Shown here one piece after another: positions 34,942 to 44,202 of a stretch of 64,000 nucleotides of DNA. Below the pieces are notes generated by a model. It searched no databases and was not told the origin of the DNA. It saw only the letters and a list, made by a program, of their open reading frames with translations. A program made the position numbers and the translations under genes. How positions within the stretch are numbered: the stretch's first letter is position 1; every line of letters starts with the position of its first letter. Source of the stretch: Bacillus sp. Y1. Lineage in GTDB: Bacteria > Bacillota > Bacilli > Bacillales > Cytobacillaceae. The stretch covers positions 4,734,501 to 4,798,500 of the forward strand of contig NZ_CP030028.1 of NCBI RefSeq assembly GCF_003586445.1, written 5' to 3'.

Positions 34942-36237
34942 ATGGCTTTAAAGTTGAAAAAGTATTCTGTTTTAGCAGGTGTATTGTCTGCCTCACTTCT
35001 TTTAGGAGCTTGTTCAAGCGATAGCACTTCTGGCGACAAAGAAGGTGCAAGCAACAGTGATAAAGTAGTAATTGATATTTTCCAAGGGAAGGTTGAAATT
35101 GCTGATCAATTGAAAGCGTTAACAGATGAGTATACAAAAGAACACCCTGATGTGACTTTTAATATTGAAACAGTTGGTGGCGGTGCGGACGGTGCTGCTG
35201 CACTAAAAGCAAAATTTGCTTCTAATAAAGCACCTGATATTTTCACAAATGACGGAGATGCACAATTATTGGTTTGGCAGGATAAGTTAGAAGATTTATC
35301 TGATCAACCTTGGGTAGCTGACGCATTTGAAGGTACTTTAGATGGAATGACATCTGACGGAAAAATCTACGGTATGCCTTTAAACATGGAAGGTTACGGC
35401 TTTGCTTATAACAAAGAATTATTCGAAAAAGCAGGTATCACAGAGCTTCCTACGACGTTCTCTGAATTAGAAGCTGCAGCTAAGAAACTTCAAGATGCTG
35501 GCATTACTCCATTCTCGATCGGTTATGGCGAATGGTGGGTATTAGCAAACCACGGCTTAAACGTTCCATTTGCTTACCAAGAAGACACTGACGCGTTCTT
35601 CACTGGCTTAAATGACGGTTCTGGTAAAATTGAAGGCAACGAATTCGTGAGCAAGTACTTTGATTTAATCGACTTAACGATTAAGTATGGTAACAAAAAT
35701 CCATTAACAACTGACTACAACACACAAGTAACACTATTCGCTACTGGCGAAGCTGCAATGACGCAACAAGGGAACTGGATTCAACCAATGTTAGACAAGA
35801 TCAACCCTGAAATTGAAGTTGGATTTATTCCAATGCCACTTACAGATGACGAAGCTCAAACAGATAAGCTAATGGTTGACGTTCCAAGTAACTGGGTTGT
35901 TCACAACGGTTCAACGGATGAAGAAAAAGAAGTAGCAAAAGACTTCTTAAACTGGATGGTTACCTCTGAAGCTGGTAAAACGGCATTAACAAAAGAATTC
36001 AAGTACATCCCTGCATTCAAGTCTGTTGAAGCATCAGCTGACGACATCGGACCTCTAGGCGCTGACCTTCTGAAGTACTCTCAAGAAGGCAAAACATACT
36101 CTTGGCAGTTCATGAAGTACCCAGACGGTGCTGGTCAAGAATTCGGTGCAGCTCTTCAAGCATACGTTGGCGGCCAAGCATCTAAAGAAGACACAATGAA
36201 AGCCTTCGACGCAACTTGGCAGAAGCTTAAGAAATAA
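34942..36237 (+). CDS. Extracellular sugar-binding lipoprotein of the ABC importer
   Basis: 431 residues, lipoprotein signal with lipobox LLLGACSS (lipid on Cys), then a family-1 solute-binding fold (IDIFQGKVEIADQLKALTDE ... IYGMPLNMEGYGFAYNKELF ... QQGNWIQPML). The ATG at 34942 is chosen: AAGGGGG lies about ten bases upstream. Third gene of the importer operon; captures the oligosaccharide outside the membrane. Substrate not readable; catabolic genes suggest an alpha-glucoside. Codon use looks that of a highly expressed gene. Confidence 0.9.
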   Translation: MALKLKKYSVLAGVLSASLLLGACSSDSTSGDKEGASNSDKVVIDIFQGKVEIADQLKALTDEYTKEHPDVTFNIETVGGGADGAAALKAKFASNKAPDIFTNDGDAQLLVWQDKLEDLSDQPWVADAFEGTLDGMTSDGKIYGMPLNMEGYGFAYNKELFEKAGITELPTTFSELEAAAKKLQDAGITPFSIGYGEWWVLANHGLNVPFAYQEDTDAFFTGLNDGSGKIEGNEFVSKYFDLIDLTIKYGNKNPLTTDYNTQVTLFATGEAAMTQQGNWIQPMLDKINPEIEVGFIPMPLTDDEAQTDKLMVDVPSNWVVHNGSTDEEKEVAKDFLNWMVTSEAGKTALTKEFKYIPAFKSVEASADDIGPLGADLLKYSQEGKTYSWQFMKYPDGAGQEFGAALQAYVGGQASKEDTMKAFDATWQKLKK

Positions 36238-36257
36238 GTAGCAGAACATAAGAATCA

Positions 36258-36294
36258 CTGACTGACTCAACTAAGTTGGGTCAGTTTTTTTGTT
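36258..36294 (+). terminator. Terminator of the ABC operon
   Basis: Stem ACTGACTCAAC/GTTGGGTCAGT followed by TTTTTTTTG. Confidence 0.85.
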
Positions 36295-36304
36295 GTTCGC
36301 GCTC

Positions 36305-36508
36305 GCTGTCCACTCCAGACGGACAAAAAGGGTGTATCTGTCCACGAGCGGTGACAGACACCCTAAAAAGACACTTCCCTACATTCTGTCCACGAAGGGT
36401 GTCAGACACCGCAAAAAGACACTTCCCCCCATTCTGTCCACGGACGGTGTCTGTCACCACAAAAAGACACTTTCCACTCATTTGTCCGCGAGGGGTGTCT
36501 GTCACCGC
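36305..36508. repeat. REPIN-like array E (cap + 4 cores)
   Basis: Cap CTGTCCACTCC at 36305, then cores at 36350 (GGTGACAGACACC), 36398 (GGTGTCAGACACC), 36446 and 36494 (GGTGTCTGTCACC), each exactly 48 bp from the next, with filler CAAAAAGACACTT ... TGTCC. The last core ends 11 bp before a TATAAT (36518-36523) that probably serves ywqB. Confidence 0.85.
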
Positions 36509-36562
36509 ATTCGGTGGTATAATGGAGGATAGACTATTTTTGATAACGGGAGGGTTGGACGG

Positions 36563-38185
36563 ATGTCACATATCCCTGAGGTTTACAAAGAATTAATTGA
36601 ATCGACTGCCGCAGATGTTTCGAAGCTCCTGAGTCCGGGTTATGAACCGGATGCGAAGCTGATGCAAAAAGGACTTCTTATATATAGGCAAGGACTCGTA
36701 ACAAAGGTCCGTTACGAGGATGGCTCGGTTACATCAACGGTTCAGGATGTTACACCGGTGTTTGTTCAGGTGGAGCTGAACTTCTTCCAAACAAGCTCCT
36801 GTTCCTGCCCAGCGGATGGAATTTGCCGTCATATCGTAGCTACCTTCCTTTACGCATTTTCCCAAGTCGGCAGTGTGGCTGACTGGGTCGAGGAATGGCG
36901 CACCCCTCTTCATGAGAAAAAAACCGCGCAACAGCTCGGACTCATGAAGGCCAAGGATTTAATGAAAGGATCAGGCTCCATCAAACCCGACTACGATCAT
37001 TGGGTTCAAACCTTTCAAAATAGCTTTCAATCAATCATGAAGGGACAAGGAACACCAAAGCCCTACCTCATCCCAGAACTGTACCAGGCCTATACAAGAC
37101 GCCTCCGTGCAAGTGCACCTGTTGAACAAGAATGGAAGCAGCTCTACCTGCTGATCGGAAACATCTTTTCGTTCCGCCAGTTACTCATCTTAAGCCAGGA
37201 ATCCGGTCATAGCTCGTATGACATTGAACGAAACTATCAGCAGCTGTTTTTCTCACTCATTGACGATACCGAGGTGCTCATCAACCGCCTGAGCGTGCAC
37301 GCCCTTCCCTTCGCCTTTGATGAGTTCATTGCCCGATTAAAGGATGATGTGACCGACCTTCTCATCGACGAGGTTGCCTTGGAATTTGAACGAATTCAGC
37401 TTTATCAGCTGCTTTGGAGTTCTCTTTTTAAAAAGAAGCATTGGCGTGAAGAAGAGCTAGAAAAACTAGCGAACCTTGGAAAAATCAATGGCTCCTACGC
37501 CCTATCACTTGGCTACATCCATCTCAATCTATTATTAAAACGAGACGAAAAAGCTCTATCCATCATCAGTCAGCACGAAGCAGACATTAGTCCGTTTCTT
37601 CTTATATGGTTAGAGGATTTTAAAGCACAACGTGACTGGAAACGCATGGGGCCATTCGTTGATGCATTTATTGGATACTTACGACCCTATTTACTCAGCT
37701 TACCGAACAGCTACGCGTGCTTTGACTTTACACGGTATGCAACAAGAGTGCTGCAATCGTATTGCTCAGAATCGAATCGGATTGATCTGTATGAAAAAAT
37801 TCTCATGCAGCTTCTTCCCTATAGCTACAGTGAATACGAGCAATACTTATATATGGAAAAACAATACGAAAAATGGAGCGACCTTCAAGCCTATATCGGC
37901 TATGACATGACCTCCATCTCGACCGATAAAATCAAAGAGCTACAAAAAGAGGACCCGTCCGTCCTATTACCGCTCTACCATCAATCGATTCAGAAAAATA
38001 TTGATTTAAAAAATCGTGGCAACTATCGCCAAGCGGTTCGTGAGCTAAAAAAGCTTCGATCACTATACAAAAAACTCAAACGCCAAGATGAGTTTGAGCA
38101 ATTTTTCGACCTATTGCTTGAACGAACGAAACGTCTTCGAGCGTTTCACGAAGAATGTCAAAGGGGTAAGCTGATTCATGCTTAA
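36563..38185 (+). CDS. ywqB: SWIM zinc-finger protein, YwqB-like
   Basis: 540 residues. A SWIM motif, CSCPADGICRH (about 79-93), binds zinc through CxC...CxH, and a long helical region follows. It overlaps the SNF2 helicase gene by 8 bp, the same pair as ywqB-ywqA in B. subtilis, so it is probably a partner of that helicase in DNA or nucleoprotein metabolism. GGGAGG-like ribosome-binding site. The promoter appears to lie at the edge of array E. Confidence 0.85.
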   Translation: MSHIPEVYKELIESTAADVSKLLSPGYEPDAKLMQKGLLIYRQGLVTKVRYEDGSVTSTVQDVTPVFVQVELNFFQTSSCSCPADGICRHIVATFLYAFSQVGSVADWVEEWRTPLHEKKTAQQLGLMKAKDLMKGSGSIKPDYDHWVQTFQNSFQSIMKGQGTPKPYLIPELYQAYTRRLRASAPVEQEWKQLYLLIGNIFSFRQLLILSQESGHSSYDIERNYQQLFFSLIDDTEVLINRLSVHALPFAFDEFIARLKDDVTDLLIDEVALEFERIQLYQLLWSSLFKKKHWREEELEKLANLGKINGSYALSLGYIHLNLLLKRDEKALSIISQHEADISPFLLIWLEDFKAQRDWKRMGPFVDAFIGYLRPYLLSLPNSYACFDFTRYATRVLQSYCSESNRIDLYEKILMQLLPYSYSEYEQYLYMEKQYEKWSDLQAYIGYDMTSISTDKIKELQKEDPSVLLPLYHQSIQKNIDLKNRGNYRQAVRELKKLRSLYKKLKRQDEFEQFFDLLLERTKRLRAFHEECQRGKLIHA

Positions 38186-41003
38186 AACGAGACTCGTACA
38201 CATACACATTCGTCATATAGACAACAATCGATACTTTATTTGGGCAACCAATGACCATAACGACGACGTCCAACCGTCCCAGTGGAAATCGCTTCTTTTT
38301 AACCGGCACAAGGAATCGTATTACGGAACCTTTGTCGATGAAGAGACAATCGACCAACATCCCGGCGTGTCCATCGACGCGTGGCAGCTGGTGTCACTTT
38401 TAGCACAAGAGCAATTCAACCAGCTCATTGAGTGGGATTGGGATGAAACGGCGCAAATCTGCCTAGCCTCTGCCCATTCGCTGCACGAAGCGATTTCGGA
38501 AAAAGATTGGCTTCCTGACTTTTCAGCGTGGGAACGAGACGAATTCCGCTGGGCTCTTCCTGAACGAGTAAAGCAGGAATTTGATCCGTCTTTTTTCGAG
38601 CAACAAATTTCCGAGGAAGAAACCGTTCAGCTTTTTATTGAAAAATGGTTCGACTCCTCCCTAAGTGCCTTTTTTGACAGAAATCAAGAATGGCACGAAA
38701 AAGTCGGAGTAAAACTTGATGCTTTGAAAAACCAAGCACTGTCTCCGCGCGCATTGGCTACGTATTTTGATGAAGAAACATGGAGCGAATGGATCGGATT
38801 AAAGGAATCCCAAGTTCCCTTTTCACTAGGACTGCGCTTAGAAGAGCCAGCTGACCTCGACGGAACATGGGAACTGCAAGTCTTTTTACGCGGAAAAAAC
38901 CAACCCGATCTGATTGTGGATGCCAAAGATGACAGCAATATGCCGACAAGCTGGTATGCGTATGATTCGTATATTGAACGTGAGCAGCAGCGCTGGGTCG
39001 AGCTTTTTCCATGGCTGGAAGGAAAACGCGGTGTCACTAGTCAGTTAACCGAAAACGATGCTTGGATGTTCTTGTCTGATGCCAGTGAAACGTTGCTCGC
39101 ACTAGGAGTCGAAATTCTCCTCCCTTCTTGGTGGCAAGCGATGAAGAATGCGAACTTGAAAGTCAAAGCGAAGCTCAAGGGAACGGGCTCACGCGGTCAG
39201 TCATTTGTAGGCCTACAAGCGATGCTTGATTACAACTGGCGCTTCTCGATGAACGGAGTGGAGCTGAGTGAAGATGAGTTCCATCAGCTGGTCGAGGAAA
39301 AAAGACGCCTCGTGTTTATTCGTGGTCGTTGGATCAAGCTTGATCCAGGGTTTATTCGGACGATTCAAGATCTGATGAAAAAGGCGGAAAAAGAAGGCTT
39401 GCACGTAAGGGACCTCATCCAACAGGAGCTTTTAGGTGGGGATGACGAAGATCCTTCACAATCACTAGATGATCCCCGTGCGTTTGCCAAAATTCAAATT
39501 GAGCTGAACCGTCAATGGAAACAAATGATCAAGCAGCTTCAGGACGTCCGCTCGATCCCAGAGGTTGCGGTTCCAGAAAGCTTCCTCGGTGAGCTGAGAC
39601 CATACCAAAAGCAAGGCATGAGTTGGCTATTATTCTTGCGCAAATATGGGTTTGGCGCAATTTTAGCCGATGATATGGGTCTTGGAAAAACAATTCAGTT
39701 GATCAGTTACCTTTTACAGGTGAAAAAAGAGGACAAAAACCCGGCACCCGCTTTAATTGTTTGTCCAACCTCTGTACTCGGCAACTGGCAAAAGGAAATC
39801 GAACGTTTTGCACCAAATATGAAAGTATATCTTCATTACGGTTCGAATCGTTTGAAAGAAGAGAAGTTCAAGGAAAAAGTGCTAGAGTCCGACGTCGTCC
39901 TCACCTCCTATGGACTCACTCATATCGACACAGCCGAGTTCGAGCCCATTACGTGGAGCTCGGTCGCGATCGACGAAGCGCAAAACATAAAAAATGCCGG
40001 AACAAAGCAATCCCGTGCGGTCCGAAAGCTGAACGGTAAGCACCACATCGCACTAACGGGAACACCGATGGAAAATCGCCTGACCGAGCTTTGGAGCATT
40101 TTTGATTTTACGAATCACGGTTATTTAGGAAGCTTAGGGAATTTCCAGAAAAAGTTCGTCTTGCCGATTGAAAAAGACAATGAGAAAGAAAAAATCGGTG
40201 AGCTTCAAGCATTGATTCGACCATTCTTACTAAGACGGACGAAAAAAGATGAAGAAGTGGCACTCAATTTACCGGATAAGCAGGAGCAAAAGGAATACTG
40301 TCCGCTGACTGCCGAGCAGGCATCACTGTACGAGCAACTCGTTCAAGATACGTTCGCTCAGATCGAAACACTTACGGGCCTCGAGCGAAAAGGTCTTATT
40401 TTACAATTGTTGAGCCGCTTAAAGCAGCTATGTAACCACCCTGCCCTTTACTTGAAGGAAGAAAAGCCATTACAGCTTCTTGAACGTTCGGTTAAGCTTG
40501 AAAAATTAACCGAGCTCATCGAAGCCGTACTCGAGCGCGAGGAAAGTGGCTTGATTTTCACACAATACATTGAAATGGGTGAAATCATCCGACGCGTGTT
40601 AAATAAGAAGTATGGAATTGAAGTTCCTTTCTTAAACGGAAGTGTGCCAAAAGCCAAGCGGGACGAAATGATTACACGATTCCAAAACCGTGAGTTCCCT
40701 GTGTTCCTGCTAAGTTTGAAAGCCGGTGGAACCGGGTTAAATCTAACAGCGGCGAATCACGTCATCCACTACGATCGCTGGTGGAATCCAGCCGTCGAAA
40801 ACCAAGCAACCGACCGTGCGTACCGAATCGGTCAAAAGCGATTCGTCCACGTTCATAAATTTATCAGCACAGGCACGCTCGAAGAAAAAATCGACGCCAT
40901 GCTAGAGAAAAAACAAACGCTAAACGATGCCATCATCCAAAGCGACAACTGGATTACCGAGCTCTCCACCGACGAGCTCCGCGACTTAATCCTCCTCTCC
41001 TAG
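38178..41003 (+). CDS. ywqA: SNF2-family DNA helicase/translocase, YwqA-like
   Basis: 941 residues: N-terminal bacterial SNF2 associated region (about 1-450), then the two RecA lobes with Walker A in ADDMGLGKTIQ (about 497), DEAQ box (about 600), TGTPMENRLTELWS, and lobe 2 motifs LSLKAGGTGLNLT and DRAYRIGQ. ATP-driven DNA translocase, intracellular. Array F and a shared terminator follow its stop. Confidence 0.9.
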   Translation: MLKTRLVHIHIRHIDNNRYFIWATNDHNDDVQPSQWKSLLFNRHKESYYGTFVDEETIDQHPGVSIDAWQLVSLLAQEQFNQLIEWDWDETAQICLASAHSLHEAISEKDWLPDFSAWERDEFRWALPERVKQEFDPSFFEQQISEEETVQLFIEKWFDSSLSAFFDRNQEWHEKVGVKLDALKNQALSPRALATYFDEETWSEWIGLKESQVPFSLGLRLEEPADLDGTWELQVFLRGKNQPDLIVDAKDDSNMPTSWYAYDSYIEREQQRWVELFPWLEGKRGVTSQLTENDAWMFLSDASETLLALGVEILLPSWWQAMKNANLKVKAKLKGTGSRGQSFVGLQAMLDYNWRFSMNGVELSEDEFHQLVEEKRRLVFIRGRWIKLDPGFIRTIQDLMKKAEKEGLHVRDLIQQELLGGDDEDPSQSLDDPRAFAKIQIELNRQWKQMIKQLQDVRSIPEVAVPESFLGELRPYQKQGMSWLLFLRKYGFGAILADDMGLGKTIQLISYLLQVKKEDKNPAPALIVCPTSVLGNWQKEIERFAPNMKVYLHYGSNRLKEEKFKEKVLESDVVLTSYGLTHIDTAEFEPITWSSVAIDEAQNIKNAGTKQSRAVRKLNGKHHIALTGTPMENRLTELWSIFDFTNHGYLGSLGNFQKKFVLPIEKDNEKEKIGELQALIRPFLLRRTKKDEEVALNLPDKQEQKEYCPLTAEQASLYEQLVQDTFAQIETLTGLERKGLILQLLSRLKQLCNHPALYLKEEKPLQLLERSVKLEKLTELIEAVLEREESGLIFTQYIEMGEIIRRVLNKKYGIEVPFLNGSVPKAKRDEMITRFQNREFPVFLLSLKAGGTGLNLTAANHVIHYDRWWNPAVENQATDRAYRIGQKRFVHVHKFISTGTLEEKIDAMLEKKQTLNDAIIQSDNWITELSTDELRDLILLS

Positions 41004-41010
41004 TAAAAAC

Positions 41011-41140
41011 GGTGTCTGTCACCACAAAGACAGATTAGGCCATTTTGTCCGCCCGGGGTGGACAATTTACACTCTGTCTACTGTCCGTCTCAGGTGGACA
41101 AAACTAGCGAAAGTGTCCACGAAGGGTGTCTGTCACCGCA
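41011..41140. repeat. REPIN-like array F (two half-arrays facing each other)
   Basis: Core at 41011, 48 bp later a cap (GGGGTGGACA, about 41055), then an opposite cap (CTGTCCGTCTCAGG, about 41081) and a final core at 41125. It lies between the convergent ywqA and LCP genes. Confidence 0.75.
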
Positions 41141-41152
41141 ATCGGGACGTAG

Positions 41153-41181
41153 AAAGACCCAGCCTCACGGCTGGGTCTTTT
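41153..41181. terminator. Bidirectional terminator between ywqA and the LCP gene
   Basis: Stem AAAGACCCAGCC/GGCTGGGTCTTT, loop TCAC. Confidence 0.85.
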
Positions 41182-41183
41182 CC

Positions 41184-42110
41184 TTATATCGCTAAGTGTC
41201 CTTTTAGCTCTTGTTGCACTCGTTCTTTTTCCTCGTCGGAGACAAAGAGGTACCATACTTTCCCTATGTACCCGCCTTCTCCTTGAATCGTGAGTTGGTC
41301 AATCATACTTCCAGACTTCCGATAGTTTTTCTGGATATCGACCATTTGATCCCATGTTAGATTGGTTCGAACATTTTCTCCGAGTGCGGAGAAGATATTA
41401 TCATAATTGGTTAACGAGCTAAAGCTTGCTCCTTCACGAATGACACCTCGAATAATTTGACGCTGACGCTGTTGTCTTCCGAAATCTCCTTGTGGGTCAT
41501 CATATCTCATCCGCACATACGAAAGAGCTTCCTCACCCGTTAAACCAATTTCGCCTTCTTTAAAAGTAACGCCACCGTTAGAAAATTCAAACGAGTTGTT
41601 TACTGTAATTCCGCCTACTGCATCCACAATATCTTGAAAGCCTTCCATATTTACCTTTATATAATAGTCAATCGGGATGTCGAGGAAGTTTTCAACGGTT
41701 GCCATCGCCATTTCTTCATTCCCAAAGGCGTACGCATGGTTAATCTTATCCTCGGTACCACGACCAACAATCTCCACCCTCGTATCACGAGGGATACTTA
41801 ACATCTTCACTGTCTCTAATTCCGGATTCACCGTTAACACTATCATCGTATCTGATCGGCCCTTGTCTCCTTCTCTCTCATCCACACCAAGCATCAACAC
41901 AGAAAACGGTTCCTGCGCCTCAAGCGAAACCTCCTGTGTCCTTTTATCGGAAACCTTCCGACTCGTTGGTTCATGCATCGTTTCCACCGCTTTACTCAAT
42001 GAATGATAAACCGAGTATGCGTACACGCCTGCTCCTAGAAAAAGCAGCAGCAGGACGATTCCTGTTACCCTGACCCATCTCCGCTTTTTCTTACGCCTTT
42101 CTGCCCTCAT
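41184..42110 (-). CDS. tagU: LytR-CpsA-Psr (LCP) wall-polymer ligase, LytR/TagU-like
   Basis: 308 residues: basic N-terminus, one membrane helix (VTGIVLLLLFLGAGVYAYSVY), LCP catalytic domain with LMLGVDEREGDKGRSDTMIV, SIPRDTRVEI, DKINHAYAFG and EALSYVRMRYDDPQGDFGRQQRQ. The conserved Arg/Asp residues for polyprenyl-pyrophosphate binding are present. It transfers wall teichoic acid or a similar polymer to peptidoglycan outside the membrane. AGGGAGG before the ATG. Several paralogues are usual in Bacillus, so the exact symbol is tentative. Confidence 0.85.
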   Translation of the reverse strand: MRAERRKKKRRWVRVTGIVLLLLFLGAGVYAYSVYHSLSKAVETMHEPTSRKVSDKRTQEVSLEAQEPFSVLMLGVDEREGDKGRSDTMIVLTVNPELETVKMLSIPRDTRVEIVGRGTEDKINHAYAFGNEEMAMATVENFLDIPIDYYIKVNMEGFQDIVDAVGGITVNNSFEFSNGGVTFKEGEIGLTGEEALSYVRMRYDDPQGDFGRQQRQRQIIRGVIREGASFSSLTNYDNIFSALGENVRTNLTWDQMVDIQKNYRKSGSMIDQLTIQGEGGYIGKVWYLFVSDEEKERVQQELKGHLAI

Positions 42111-42187
42111 AAAGACAAACCTCCCTTTATGAAAACAGAATACCAGAAAAATTATCCAATTTTATAAAAAGTGTTCGACAATTTCTT

Positions 42188-42880
42188 TTACATATAAAAC
42201 AACCAAACAACCATCGTCCCAAAACTAGAACCTAAAATCGCACTTAACGTCATAGAAACCGAGCTAATCGAAACCGTTAATTCATCAAACTCCTTCGCCT
42301 TTGAGGTTCCAATCGCGTGAGAGGCACTTCCAAAGGCCATTCCTCTTCCTAATGGGCTTGTAATTCGGAACCATTTAAATATTGTAGGTCCCAAAACCGC
42401 TCCCGTAAGACCTGCTAGCAACACAAATACAATGGTCATAGAAGGAATTCCCCCGATCGCCGATGCCACCTGGATCGCAACGGGCGTGGTAATCGATTTA
42501 GGAATAATAGAGAGGATGAGGTCTTGAGAAACTCCTAAAATCTCTGCGAGCAACACTCCACTGATCATTCCTACCACTAACCCCATAAGCACCCCTCCCA
42601 CAATCGCAACAAGCTGACCTATTAACGTTTTTCTCTGCTTATACAAGGGAAGAGCAAGAGCAACAACTGCAGGTCCCAGCAACTGGTTGATCCATTCTCC
42701 ACCGATCATATACGTTTCATAAGATAATTGAAACACACTTAATAACACAATGATCGCAATGGTTGTCGTCAATAAGGGAAGAAGAAACGCGAAAGAATAC
42801 TTCAAGTACAATCGGTTCATCACGAGGTACATGCCGACCGTTAGTACCACAATAATTATTGAGACAAGGAATTGTTGCAC
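42188..42880 (-). CDS. cidB: CidB/LrgB-family membrane protein
   Basis: 230 residues, about eight hydrophobic segments, with IPKSITTPVAIQVASAIGG and FGSASHAIGTSKAKE, the LrgB-family signatures. GTG start with AAGGAG; overlaps cidA by 25 bp. Holin-like pair partner; recent work links CidAB/LrgAB to pyruvate or overflow-metabolite transport. Confidence 0.9.
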   Translation of the reverse strand: MQQFLVSIIIVVLTVGMYLVMNRLYLKYSFAFLLPLLTTTIAIIVLLSVFQLSYETYMIGGEWINQLLGPAVVALALPLYKQRKTLIGQLVAIVGGVLMGLVVGMISGVLLAEILGVSQDLILSIIPKSITTPVAIQVASAIGGIPSMTIVFVLLAGLTGAVLGPTIFKWFRITSPLGRGMAFGSASHAIGTSKAKEFDELTVSISSVSMTLSAILGSSFGTMVVWLFYM

Positions 42881-43254
42881 TGAATTTTCTCCTTCCTTTT
42901 TTGTGCCATTCTTTCTAAGAGCTGACTACACCACCCAGCTGAAATCATCGTCACGATGGTACTTACAATGATAATCCCGAATAATATTACCCCTTTACCT
43001 GAAAAAAGGGACGGTTCATTCATCACGCTGATCGTTGCTGGTACTAAAAGCAACGGAAGGAAGGTGATAAGGACATTCGCACCATCTTGAATCCAATGGA
43101 TGGGGATAATTTTTAAAAATAATAAAATCAATAATAATAGCAAGCCAATAATACTCCCAGGAAGAGGGATATGGAGGAAGTCTTTAAGAAAAGTGCCTAT
43201 ATAAAATAAACCGTACAAAATACCAATCTGAAAAATTACCTTTGTTACATACAT
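42856..43254 (-). CDS. cidA: CidA/LrgA-family holin-like protein
   Basis: 132 residues, four membrane helices, with the family signature IPLPGSIIGLLLLLILLFLK and TFLPLLLVPATISVM. Basic C-terminal tail. First gene of the pair. Upstream is a 70-bp inverted-repeat element. Confidence 0.9.
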   Translation of the reverse strand: MYVTKVIFQIGILYGLFYIGTFLKDFLHIPLPGSIIGLLLLLILLFLKIIPIHWIQDGANVLITFLPLLLVPATISVMNEPSLFSGKGVILFGIIIVSTIVTMISAGWCSQLLERMAQKRKEKIQCNNSLSQ

Positions 43255-43319
43255 ATTGTTGATCCGCCACCTTATTTAAAAGACTATCTTTATTTTACTA
43301 TAGAAACCATTACATGGGG

Positions 43320-43389
43320 GTCGATTGGTATGCATTCTCTTCGCTGTTATTTCTACGAAATAAAGGCTCGATTCTGCATTCCAATCGAC
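43320..43389. repeat. 70-bp long inverted repeat element upstream of cidA
   Basis: GTCGATTGGTATGCA (43320-43334) and TGCATTCCAATCGAC (43375-43389) pair at 14 of 15 positions; inside is a second hairpin TTATTTC/GAAATAA. Not followed by a T-run. Could be a regulatory RNA structure, an operator or a small mobile element. Confidence 0.55.
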
Positions 43390-43396
43390 AACACAC

Positions 43397-43427
43397 AAAA
43401 AACCGAGCAGCCAATAAAGCTGCTCGA
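43397..43427 (-). terminator. Terminator after ssbB and the 42-aa gene
   Basis: Minus-strand CGAGCAGC/GCTGCTCG, loop TTTATTG, followed by GTTTTTTGTG. Confidence 0.75.
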
Positions 43428-43488
43428 ATAGTGAGGGGGAGTGGGGTGGTCATTGATTCTATCTAAGGGAGAAAATATGAGGATTATT

Positions 43489-43617
43489 TTAGTAATATCT
43501 TAAGTGCGTTTCTCGTATCGCACATTCTAACTGAGCGATTCTCATTTGTAAGAGAGAGATATGTTCATGGGATTTCCCCACGAGCTCGATCAGCTGTTCC
43601 ACTACATGTTCGTTCAT
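43489..43617 (-). CDS. Small helical protein downstream of ssbB, 42 aa
   Basis: 42 codons: MNEHVVEQLIELVGKSHEHI, then SLLQMRIAQLECAIRETHLRYY, an amphipathic coiled-coil pattern with regular Leu/Ile spacing. It starts 6 bp after the ssbB stop. No good ribosome-binding site of its own, so translation would be coupled to ssbB. A terminator follows. Family not recognised. Confidence 0.5.
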   Translation of the reverse strand: MNEHVVEQLIELVGKSHEHISLLQMRIAQLECAIRETHLRYY

Positions 43618-43622
43618 TTGTT

Positions 43623-44009
43623 TCAAGGAGCAACGACCTCTCTTTCTGGGGGAGGAGTTGGAAGTGGGATTTTTTCCACTCGGTTATCTTCTCTTCGCGG
43701 ACCGATGAACCGAACGTTTTCTGCAACCACTTCCGTTACATACGTTCTTTTCCCCTGATGATCATAGCTGCGTGTCTGGATTCTGCCGGTAATGCCAATG
43801 AGGGAGCCCTTTTTACAAAAGGCAGTCGTGTTTTCGGCGGTTTTTCGCCATAAGGTACAATGAACAAAGTCTGCGTCCACCTCTCCTTTTTGGTTTCGAT
43901 ACTGTCGGTTTACTGCGAGGGTAATATTGCAGAGATATACTCCTTCTGGGGTAACCTTCAAATCTGGATCTCTCGTCAACCTCCCTACCAACGTCACTTG
44001 ATTTATCAT
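43623..44009 (-). CDS. ssbB: Single-stranded DNA-binding protein, SsbB type
   Basis: 128 residues. OB-fold of about 105 residues (MINQVTLVGRLTRDPDLKVT ... VNRQYRNQKGEVDADFVHC ... GRIQTRSYDHQGKRTYVTE) with a short Pro-rich tail and no acidic DDDLPF tip, as in SsbB (YwpH) of B. subtilis, which protects incoming DNA during competence. Gene neighbourhood (ywpF, fabZ) matches. GGAGAGGAG before the ATG. Confidence 0.9.
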   Translation of the reverse strand: MINQVTLVGRLTRDPDLKVTPEGVYLCNITLAVNRQYRNQKGEVDADFVHCTLWRKTAENTTAFCKKGSLIGITGRIQTRSYDHQGKRTYVTEVVAENVRFIGPRREDNRVEKIPLPTPPPEREVVAP

Positions 44010-44202
44010 CTGTCATCTCCTCTCCAATTGATGCTCTTATCATAATCGGAAAAGAAGGTCTATGTAAAATAGTCTTAGTTCAATTTTTCTATTTATTTCC
44101 CACGAACTTTTCATTATTTCCTTAGGTGAAAATGTGAATTTCCCTCCTGAACACGCCTCCAAAACACGATTTTCAACTTCTCAAAAGTTTTTTTCGACAA
44201 AG

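Noticed and set aside
36276..36596. ORFs of 74-106 codons on both strands with repeating peptides such as CPRTVSVTTKRHFP
   Set aside because: They are translations of the 48-bp repeat array, whose length (a multiple of 3) keeps frames open; similar false ORFs occur at 22922-23125 and 48816-49085.
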